This document shows, piece after piece, positions 49,019 to 61,000 of a stretch of DNA of 64,000 nucleotides. Source of the DNA: Amphiduros pacificus (Eukaryota > Annelida > Polychaeta > Phyllodocida > Hesionidae); the NCBI GenBank assembly GCA_949316495.1, contig OX439002.1, positions 50,126,531-50,190,530 on the forward strand. The letters run 5' to 3'. Under the pieces are notes generated by a model that saw nothing but the letters and a program-made list of their open reading frames with translations, ran no database searches and was not told the DNA's origin. Numbering within the stretch: position 1 is the first letter of the stretch; the number at the start of each line of letters is the position of its first letter. Position numbers and translations under genes: made by a program.

Positions 49019-52000
49019 ATGGCGGAAGTGCAGGATACACAGGTACCCCAAGAGCAGGTAATTATCTCAAATATATCTATTTCTAAGCAATATATGGTTG
49101 TGATAGTTTAAGTGATGGTAGATCTAAGTCTTGGCAAGCAATTGGACAAGATGAATAGGGATGCAATCATAGTGATTTTTAGTTTCAGAATTTTTTCACA
49201 GTGCAACATTGTCAAGAAAAAAACTTTGTTAGCTTGACAGTTCATGTCTGCTGTCAAAATTTATCACACTGTTTTCAATGTATGTCACTCAATTTATGAA
49301 TTGATATAGTCAAATACAAATGAAAATGTAAACGGCACTATTATTAGAATGCTTCAACAATATGGAATTCAAGGTTTTGCGAGTCAGCATATCTATCTGT
49401 AAGGCATTGGAAGGTGAAGTGTGTGAGAGCTTCTTGCTGGTGTCTGCTATATTTAGACCTGCCAGATGATCCTCTATGATGATATGCAACCTGAGGAAGT
49501 CAGGTACAGACAAAATGAGCCCTGGCCCAACCTACTCTGTACCTTTACTCTGCAGTAGCACTGGCAGCCATGCTACCACTGTCACTTTGAAAATCAATCA
49601 TACTCTATTCCGATAGTTGTATTCAATTATGATTTCCAGACAAACCAGTCCATACACATCACTGTCATCAGTATATTATTTTCTTATGGCCATGGGTATA
49701 CATGCATTCAAGCAAAAACTTTCACTAAACCTTTCACTAAGTATTACTTTCCCTAAGGGTGGCTATGACATGGATCAACATCCAGGATGCCTGTTGGCTT
49801 TACTGAGTGTACTTGTCGATGAGAATCATCACGGAGAGCTGTTTCATTAACATATATGTCATATTTGAATTAGATAATGGACATTTCACTCCAGACATTG
49901 TAATCCACACAATATATTGATTAATGATTGCTATTTTGAAAGTGACTACCACCTCTAAATTATTTATTCTGTTTATTTATATATGTATTATGATTATTTA
50001 TATAATTTGGGCCAGTCTAACTTTTGAACTTGTTGTAATGTAAATTTGCAATATGAATATTGCATGAAATTTTTTTTAATGAAGAAGAGATTTTTACTGA
50101 GGAACTTTATCAATTCTGTTTATAACATAAGTAAGAATATATTTTCAGCATATATATATTATTATTATTATTATTTATGCAAGAATCATGAGACAGATAT
50201 AAACCTGACAAGACATATATGAAAGAGTGAATATTATGACTGCCACAGTGAGTAGCAAACTTGATAATTTAAGATTGACTTTGCAGGTAACCTCCACATT
50301 CACTTCTCAGATTTCTTTTGAGAAGAGAAAAGTATCCACTCTTAACAATGAGCAAGTACAGAATGAGGTATAGTTAGTGTTTATAGAATAAGCTTACTAT
50401 GCTAACACACACAAAATACACACATTACTTGCTTTTCATAGATTCAATAAGAGCATATACATTTTGTTGAATCTGTCATTTATAAGTTAAGATTTAAACA
50501 GCATGTATATCATTTCATATTTTTGAGGATATGAATGATAAATAATTAAGTTTTTTTTAATGCAAAATGGCCCTTTTTTGACTAATAGTATAGCAATTGC
50601 TTTATTTTCATGAATTTCATGATTTTACCATTTTTCTTATTGGGTAATTTTGAATGAACCCTCTTTAGTTTATAAATTTTATTTAACATATTAAGGTAAG
50701 ATTAACATGTTATGTACACATTTTTCACAATTGTTGAAATTGAGATAGTTAAGATGAGTGAATTTTGTCTTTTGTCTAATGTAGAGCATAACCAAAAGTA
50801 CAGGTTTATTTATTGTCATGAAGGAAGAAAAGAATTATTGACATAGAAAGTTACCAAATATCCTGGCAATGTTTATGCTTATGTGCCAGCTGTTACAAAA
50901 AAATATATACCGTATTTACTCGTGTATAAGTCGACTCGTGTATAAGACGACCCCCCAAAATTGAGGTTATTTTACTTGAAAAAAAAACAATTTCCGAATA
51001 TAAGACGAGTTGGTTTTTCAAGAGATATCGGCTCTGCTACCATTCAAGCTTAAGCTGAAGCTTGGCTGTCATTTTAAAAGTGAAACGTAAATATGCTTAA
51101 AATATAAGATATTAGACGTCTTATACACGAGTAAATACGGTAAAATGTAAATACGATGTTCAAATTTTCGAAATAACGGATATCAGAGCTGATCGATTTT
51201 GATTGCGTTTTAAATGATAAATAAAGGTATTTACCCAATATTATCACAAATTGTTCGAGAACAGAACAAAACCATCAATCCATTTAAAACGCAATTAAAA
51301 TCGAGCCACGTGTGAAAGCATTTCTGTCCAAGCGGGAAGACACGACTCAAAGCAGTGGAGACAATGACGAAACGCAAAAGTGTGAACGCTGATAATTGGA
51401 ATCAGTGAGAACAAAGTCGAAACAAAGCGTTAATTGCATTTCAAATGATCTGATAAATAAAGGTATTTACCCAATATTATCACAAATTATGCATTTCGTC
51501 ATTGTTTCTACTGCTTTGAGTCGTGTCTTCCCGCTTGGAGAGAAATTCGATGTGCGGAACACGGTAAATTTGATGTGCGGCAACACGAAGAGAAGCCAGG
51601 GATCCATCGTTGCGCAATATATTAAATTTTTCAATGCGAGTTGATACACTCCATTTGTTTTCGCGCCAAAAATAAGAGCTTGTCCCCGTCACTCCCGCTT
51701 TTTAAAATGACGACCTCGTATTGCGTAATGCATTTAAATGGATGAATGGTTTTGTTCTGTTCTCGACCTGCAAGGCATATTTGGTGTTAATGTTGGGTAT
51801 ATACTTTTATTTATCATTTAAAACGCAATTAAAATCGATCCACGTGTGAAGGCATTTGTCAAGAAGGGAAGACACGACTCAACGCAACACGTGGTCGCAA
51901 TTTTGAAAGGCGGAAGTGACGGGAAGAGGCTCTTGTTTTTAGCACGAAAACGATTGTTAACTCACATTGAAATATTAAAATATTGCGCCATAACCTGCAA

Positions 52001-55000
52001 AGCGTAATTTGTGATAATATTATGTATATACCTTTATTTATCATTTAAAACCCAATTAAAATCGATCCACGTGTGAAAGCATTTCTGTCAACAAGGAAGA
52101 CACGACCCAAAGCAGTGGAAACAAAGACGAAATGCAAAACTGTGAACACTGATAATTGGAATCAGTGAGAACAAAGTCAAAACAAAGCGTTTCGAAATAA
52201 TATTGGGTAAATACCTTTAAATGATAAATAATTTTAATAGACATAGAAGTAAAACGTAAATACGATGTCCGTGAAGTAGCGGATCGATTGACCACGTGAC
52301 TCACAAGTCATGTGATCATTGACTTTGCAGATTTGGCAGAATTGCATTTTAAATGATAAATAAAAGTATATACCCAATATAAACACAAAATACGCTTTGC
52401 AGGTCGAGAACAAAACCATTCATCCATTTAACATGCATTAACATGCATTACGCAATACGAGGTCGTCATTTAAAAAGCGGGAGTGACGGGGACAAGCTCT
52501 TATTTTTGGCGTGAAAACGATCAGAGCCTACTTAACACGCATTGAAATATTAATATATTGTGCAATGATGGATCCCTGGCTTCTCCTCGTGTTGCGGACG
52601 TGAATTAACGCGACGTCACGTACATGATATTTACGTTTTACTTCATGGATAAATTCTCGACCTGCGCAGCATAATTTGTGATATTATTGGGTAATTACCT
52701 TTATTTATCATTTAAAACGCAATTAAAATCGATCCACGTGTGAAGGCATTTCTGTCAAGAAGGGAAGACACGACTCTTACGCAACACGTGGTCGCAATTT
52801 TGAAAGGCGGAAGTGACGGGAAGAGGCTCTTGTTTTTAGCGCGAAAACGATTGTTAATATATTGCGCAATAATGGATGGTTTTGTTCTGTTCTCGACCTG
52901 CAAAGCGTAATTATGTATATACCTTTATTTATCATTTAAAACGCAATTAAAATCGATCCACGTGTGAAAGCATTTCTGTCAACAGGGAAGACACGACTCA
53001 AAGCAGTGGAAACAAAGACGAAATGCAAAACTGTGAACGCTGATAATTGAAATCAGTGAGAACAAAGTCAAAATAAAGCATTTGGAAATAATATGTTTTA
53101 AATGATATATAAAGGTATTTACCCAATATTATCACAAATTAAATTGCAACACGTGGTCGCAATTTTGAAAGGCGGAAGTGACGGGAAGAGGCTCTTGTTT
53201 TTAGCACGAAAACGAAATTGTATTGTAAGCAAAATAATTATTATATAAATATATTACAATTCAATTCTGCCTTTGATGTGGTGTGAAAATTAGTAAATTT
53301 TCACTGATACCAATTATCAGCGTTCACAGTTTGTTTCCACTGCTTTGAGTCGTGTCTTCCCTTTTTGACAAATGCTTTCGCACGTGGATCGATTTTAATT
53401 GCGTTTTAAATGGATTGATAGTTTTGTTCTGTTTTCGAACAATTTGTGATAATATTGGGTAAATACCTTTATTTATCATTTAAAACGCAATTAAAATCAA
53501 TCTGCTACGTCTGATATTCGTTATTTCGAAAATATGAACATCGTATTTACGTTTTACCGTATTTACGTTTTACCGTAAATAATCGAGTATAAGACTGCTC
53601 TCGTGTATAAGACGACCCCCTAAACATTAACTAAGAGTTTTTGGAAAAAAACCTTGACTTATACACAAGTAAATACGGTATATACTGTTATGAAATGTGT
53701 TGGGTTTTGAAAATGATGACATTATTGGGATCAGAGAACCGCATGAGTTTTGAGATGACCTTGATCAATTTCTAGTGTTAATATGTCAACTACAATATTA
53801 TAATTATGTTGCTATCAGTGAGTTTTATAAACCTGAACTGTTCAGGTAATTGTTGTTGGAGTTTTCAAAAACCTCACGGATTTTAACACACCAGGGCCCA
53901 TTTGAGCAGTGAGTATTATATTTTACCTAATAAACAAGCTGGATATGTAGAGCATTAAACTGGGATAATTTCAGCTGCCAGAAGATTTTAATTACTCAGT
54001 ATATTGACTGAATTTTTCATTGTAAGTATACAGTTGGTTCACACAACTATTTTGTCATGTTGTAAAGGATTCACAAGTCCCTCCGGCTGGTATGTGGTGT
54101 ATGTCTCTCATCATAATGGCATTTTTTGAGAAGGAAAACCTATCCACCCTTTTTAAGTGGTGTATCATTTATGTAGCTGTTTCACACCTGGGGAAGGTGT
54201 GTCTGTCTCATTTATGCAGCTCAGTGCCTCTCACTTGCACAGCTATTTCACATGTGCAGCTGTCTCAAGTTTGTGTAGCTGTCTCTCATATATAAACATG
54301 TAGATTTCTCATCTGCTTAAGATTTTGGCAGTTCTTTTTTTTGTTTGTCTCACCTGTGCAGTTGTGACTCAACTGTGTACTTGTTTCTTACTTGTATACC
54401 CGTCTCTCAAATATGTAACTGCTTTTCACTCCCTCTCCCACTTGTGTAAGGTTCATTAAATACTTCAAATATCTATCTCAAACTTTTGCAGTTGTCTCTA
54501 AACTGTATTAGAACAGTCATTACTTTATGTCTGTCTCATTTGTGCAGTTGCCTCATGCCCCGTGTAGCTGTCCCTTAATTAAAGTAGATGTCCAACATTG
54601 TATAGCTGTTTCATGTGTGTCATTTATATGTAAACTCACGACTCAGACAGAACTCATTCTCCAGCAAGAGGTTTTAAAGAGACTATGTTATCTTGAATTC
54701 AATATTAGCTGCAAGGCTTGTAAAAAAAATGTCCTTGTTTGCATTTTGATCTGAGTAGTCAGCCTGTTCAAGGGTGTGACAGTAAGAAAGCTACCAATAC
54801 AAGGCAGTGCTTGCCTTGTGACGTCACATGTGTTTACCCCTTTATGTACCCATGATGTAACCTTTTGGACTCTTTTAAATGCAATCTAATGACGTCAACC
54901 CTAATATTGACATACAAACTACAGAATTCATAGATGTTATAATTTAAGGATATTATGACTGGGAAAGATGATGACCCATTTAGTAAGTACAGAAATCAAA

Positions 55001-58000
55001 TGGTGATGGACGAGTTTAATCAGTTTGTGACTGATTTAGGCCATAAGTGTCTGTATACACTAAGAAAATTATGATATTCATGTCTCCCAGGCCTGTTTAA
55101 AAACAATTTCATATTTATTTGTAAGCAAATTGGCACCACCTAAAAGATTAAACCTATACAGCCACAAGACCCTTTAATATTTATGTCATTTTATAATTCA
55201 ATTGAAATACAAAATTCATTTCATGATTGCTCATCATTTATAAAATATTAGGTTGAAATATTTATTCATATTTCCCTTTATATTTTGATATCTCAAGGAG
55301 CGGCAAGTTAAAGTATATCGTTTTAAGGTAAAAAAAAAAACTAATGCTTTAGGTGTTTAATCAAGTTGAGGCCAAACATTTATTGACCACTTTGTACTTA
55401 CAAATATAACTAAATGATGTAATGTAAAATCTTTGGAATGGCCATGTGTGACCAGATATAGCCAATTTTAGATGTGACCTAATAGATGTTTGGCAGCAAA
55501 TATCAACGTTTGAAGTTTTTAAAAAATATCGGTAATTTTGCTTTTTCAGTTGATTGAAAAAGTCCTGCATATATTTGAAAGATTAATTTTATCATTTCTT
55601 ATTTGTCTTTATTTTGTTAGTGATTCATCGTCTTTTTCTTATGAGTTTAGTTGATCTGTTGTCATATAATTTTTCTTTACTGTTTACTTTATTTTTCTTT
55701 ACTATTTAATTATCCTTTAAAGTGGTTATACTTTTCATAACATAGACACTTAAATGTTGAGGAATTAACAAGAAATGTGAAAGTCAAAAAGAGAGATGGT
55801 GACCTCTGTGCTTTAAGCAGAAAATGTATTGATTTGACACAGATGGCATCTTAAGCATGGAGAATGTCTGCATACTGCATCTCTGGCTTCAGTTTATATT
55901 GCACTGTGCACCAGCTGCCATTGACATGTCTGTGTTCTGTGAATGTATTGATGTGCACACTCAAGGTGTATTATTGTATATTTTTATGTTAGTTTTGCAG
56001 ACAGAATAGACAGAGAATGTCACATAGAATCCATCGCAATGAGATTATTGCTAATCATGAAAAATCATTGATTCATTTTAGAGAACAATTTGATGATTAA
56101 GTCCATTGCAGTGACTTTGGGTAGTGAAGTGTATAGATAATACCTCTACACAAAATATGCTTTACTCATTGTAAGAGCCTCAAAGCTTGCTTTCCTATCA
56201 CACTTTCCTTAATCAGGCTGATCTCTTCCCTCCCAGCCCATACAAAAAATTATTGAACATTATTAATGATTAAGCCTGAGTTAAACAATGACTAAGCCTG
56301 AGTAATTTCACTTATATGTTATATATATCTTTACCTATTTTGATAAAATAAGCTGTTGAGATTTCCTGTTGTATTTCCAACACTGTCAGTGACTGGCTTG
56401 AACTTATGTTAATATGCATGCATGCTTACTGTTTCAGAATTTTTTTGAATTTATCACAGTATTAATTATTATTAAGCTTAATTTCCATTTTTTTCTTCTA
56501 GGGGGGAGACCTGCCAAAGCTGAAACGTGATCTAGAAGGTTACCGGGAGCTGATCCTGCCTCTAAACAAGGTATTGGAGTGGCAGGAGAGTCATTACCCA
56601 GCATGCCTTGTTGGGGGTATCACCTTCCTTTTTGCGTAAGTTTGCTACTTGATTGTTTTGTCCCAAATCTTAATGTATAATATCATGAATTAGAGTCTTA
56701 TAAGCATTTTTGTTGATATTTGATCACTCCATGAAATAAACAATAAAATATATATTACTAAAAGAGGAATTGACAACTACTGCGGTAATAAGCAGATCGT
56801 TGGAAGTGTCAGTGAAGAGATTGTTTTCTCGTACTGAAATAAGAGGTCTACCCAAGTATAACATGGATGATAAATCTTGCTGTGCTCTTGGTATTACCAA
56901 ATAAGGATAATAGTCACATTTTAAACATTTTTGAAAGGATATAAAAAACAACATTGGATATCATTGGAAAATTACCATTCATGTAAAAATGCAGAGTCTA
57001 ACAAAATGATTTATGATACTATGTCAAATGACTGATGTAAAATTAAATTAGACACAAAAAGTAGAATTCTACAGCAAATGTTTCCTTAGATTGTTATCTA
57101 TTTGTATATTCTGTCTAAAAAAGGCAATATTTTCATGAGTTTATCTATATCAAAAACGAAATTTGAAAATAAAAATGTTAATGATATAAAGATAGAAATA
57201 TACCATTCAGGACCAATAATAGGGTCTTTATTTACCTGAATGAAATTGCATAAATGTTTAAAGAATACATATCCATAAATCTGTCATCTGCTACTTTAAT
57301 GTCAATCTGTGTTTCCTCTTCACAGATATTTACTTCTTTTTTCATCCACATAGCAAATTACTATAAGATATAATGAGGAAGGAAATCTCATATCATGTTA
57401 TGATCTAAGTTTCATGATCAAAATTGTTTGAATGTAGATTGCAAACATGTTCAAACCAAATTGATCTGGAACAACTTTGAGAATATGAGGTCATTATTTA
57501 GGTTTCTTTACTTGGTTACGCAAACTTGAGATAAAGCATATAATGTGGTCATGAAAAAAACCTTCATCATGACCAAATATATGTTTGTGTCCAGAATTAA
57601 GTGTTTCTGATGAGCATGTTTTATATTTCAGCATCATCTGGTACCTGGAGCCCTCAGTTCTGACATGTTTCTCCCTCACAGGCCTCGTCATCTGTCTGAT
57701 AGACTTCATTGTCCCAACTATAACATCATATTTTTTCGCATCATCAGAATGGTGAGTTTTTTTTTATTATCTTCTGCACTGACAACTGAAGACTGATGAT
57801 ATTGGGATCATTGTCTGTATTATTATAATGGTTTGATTTAAATTTGTAAATTTATGATCAAGGATTGTGTGTGGGCAAAAATAATATTAGTATTAGTTTC
57901 AATAATGTAAATCATAAAACAATGAAGATACTTCATATCCAAAAATATGAGGGCACATTGCCTTTTCAAAATTCCAGTGCATTTATTCTTTGCCACTTAT

Positions 58001-61000
58001 GGTTTCTGTCATCGTGGGAATATCTAGCATGGCTTTGCTTTGTTAAATGCTAATTTTCTCTGACTTATGGGTAATATTCATTCATAAAACACAATGACAG
58101 GCTATTATTGACATATGGGAGAATATTTGCAAAATTTAGATATCTTTACTGCGACACAGCATCTTTTATGCTTTGAGTTCTACACAGGGAGGGACAATTG
58201 ACAACCTCTGAGTATTGTTAAATTCATATCTAGTGAAAATCCAGAGATGGCACTGTGATGAGGTTGAAGCAAGCATGCATTTCAGTGTCTCATGCTAAAA
58301 TTGGCAAGTTATTGGTATATTTAGAATATCAGTGACTCAAAGAAGGGCTGAAGGAAGGTGAAGCATTGATACTAATTACCAGGAATGTCAGTGATTGCAT
58401 ATATTTCTAAAGGCTGAGCATAACTTGTTTCTTAAAATCGATGATCAGAGGTATCATAAATTTAGAAAAAAAAATGTTTTGTAAGTTTGGATACTGGTTA
58501 TTCCATGTGGGTGAAGTACTGGAAGGTTACGAAGGTAGTTTGTCCCCCTCCATGAAAACATGATGTCCAGTGAAGCTAATACCAATCTGAGAAGAAATGA
58601 CAATATGTGTGGTGTTCTACACAGTAGACAGTATTTGTTGTCTGTATTCAGGCTGCTGGCTGGCATGGGGATGGGGATGGGGATGGGTCTTGACATTTAA
58701 CAGTGTTTGTGAATTAGATCAGACAGCAGAGTGCACTTAGGTCATAAGGTCAGAATCAACCAGTGAAATATATATAGTATTAACAAATCTTAATACCAGT
58801 AGCCATGTACACAAGGAAATTTTGTCACATTTTGTGACATGGTATCTAGTTCTATGGCTGATCAGCAGGAATTCAGGTCCATTGATCATGCTGATTTTAG
58901 ATATAGATCTAGAAAGGTAGCTAGCTCTATGGAGGAGAGGAGGGGCCATGATGAAGGAGAGCAGGGAATGGCTTGGCTGGGGGCAGTGGTAGTTCACCCA
59001 TGCACACATGATGTGTATTCCAGGTGGTATTTTGGGGTATAACATAGGCAGACTCTCATGCAGTAGCAGCATGGGCAGAGCACCCCAGACTGGTAACCAC
59101 TCACACCTCATGCCAAATGGCCGGTCTCCGCAAAGACAGACCAAAAAGACCAGCTCCTGGTCACCGCTATCAGTGCTCATATTTATGCATAACTTTTGTA
59201 GATTTTGACATGCACATTCTAGAAAGTTGAAAATGCCTTTGAACAGTTAAAAAACCGAGTTAAATTATTTGCTGTGAGTGAATGAATACTTTAGCTGCAG
59301 TTTTTTTTTACTTGACCTTCAGAAGTAGTCTTCATTACTTAAACGTTAAGAATTTATTTCCTCTTGTTCATCAGGTTTATCGTCATTCAGTTAGAGTGAT
59401 TGTATGAATATAAAATATTTAACTTTGATTCTGGCTGCTTTTAATTAAGAACATATTCAATAAGATATGTGGAATGTATTTCACCAGAATCATTCAGTCA
59501 TTTGTACAAGTTCATTGGTTACTTTTTTATTGAGGTGAATAGATATTTTAATGTTACATAAGGAAATCCATGCAAACAAGAATGATTTAACATGCTGTTT
59601 TGACACTTAAAAGAGAATAGAATCTTAAATATGATAAACAAAATGTGGTAACATTGATATTGTCTATTATAACACTTGATTAGGTTTATAGTATAATGTC
59701 TGTCCTTGTGGGAAATTGCTTTTATGCCAATAGCAATATACATTGTAAATAAAGCATTTCTGTATTCTAATCTCTGCCTCTTGCACTATCGTTGACAATA
59801 TACAGACACTGAAATACAACAAGCTTGTATAAATCATTCTAACATACAAAGAACAAAGGTTTTTGCTAATATGCACGGTTTTTGTGAACTATTTAGAGCG
59901 TATAAATACATTCTATTTTTTTTTACAATATAATATTATTGCGTTCTATTTTTAAGTACAATTTTATAAGAAAGACATACTTCATCTTATTCATCAATTT
60001 AAAATGGTGAATATTTAATACTAAAGCATCTCCTGAGGATCCTGGGGATCAAACTAATTCCTTTAATTAATTATCTATATGTTAAATTACATTATATAAT
60101 ACACACATATCCTGATACAGGGATATACATAAAGTTAGACTTAAAATAAATATCCAGGCTGGCAGTTTTTTTAACAAGTTATAGTCTAATTGTGTTCACT
60201 ACAGATATAATCTGCATAGTGCTTGGACATGGGGCTACATATTCATGTATATTATATGTAGGTGGCCTTTGTTTTGGAGATGTGACCTGTCCTGAGTGTG
60301 GTCTGTGGTGCCTGGATGGCCTCTCACCAGGGCCTTCCAGGTTGAGAGAAGTTTAATTACCATTCCCTACGTACACAAACATACTTTTTGTTTGCCTCCG
60401 AGAGTGACCTCATTGAGAGTTAGGAAGAATGTAATGGTCGAATATATCTTTATTATCAAAGAACATATGGTTATTGGAATATAACTATTATTTGAATATC
60501 AGTGATAGATAAAACATATTAGTGTGTAAATAAATTTTAGGTGATATGCACAGTGACACTAAAAACTCACCATTAAAAAAGGGGATGAAGAAAGTGCCCT
60601 TGGCATGGTCCCATGGCAGCTTCTTCAAGCCAACCTTTAGATTTGTCTGTGTGTTGATCAGGGGCCATAGACTGCATGCCTGCCTCACTGCAGGGAAGTG
60701 TTTACCAGTCACCTGCTGACTCGCAGAACCTCTCTCCTTGCTCTATGGGCTGGCATCTAATAGGCTAGCTGCAAGGCTTTGGTATATAAGATAGTGGCTA
60801 CCTATATTTCTGTAGAAAATGGGATGTTATCATTACTGTATAACACCAAGACCACATGTTGAAGAAAATCAGCTGTGTTATATAATATTGATCCTACAAT
60901 CTGGTTGCTCAGAGCTAGACTCACGCTGAACATGTCAGGGGGCACTTGCAGTGTAATATATTTTGTGTATACATGTACATGTACATGTTCGTGTAATATA

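Larger units (their letters stand above)
50910..53678. mobile_element. composite fold-back element bounded by two MITE copies
   Basis: The left end is a complete 231-bp MITE (50910-51140) with perfect inverted ends CCGTATTTACTCGTGTATAA. The right end is a 106-bp copy (53573-53678) ending ACACAAGTAAATACGG. Inside, 51141-51410 is an inverted copy of 53299-53572, and the middle holds many direct and inverted copies of shared modules. All four MITE ends are flanked by TA, and the whole by TATATA on both sides (50904-50909, 53679-53684), a possible target duplication. No transposase frame is present, so it is non-autonomous; the TA flanks suggest a Tc1/mariner-type helper. Confidence 0.8.

Noticed and set aside
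58737-59180. 147-codon minus-strand open frame
   Set aside because: Overlapping open plus-strand frames, no family resemblance, intronic position; probably chance in a less AT-rich patch.
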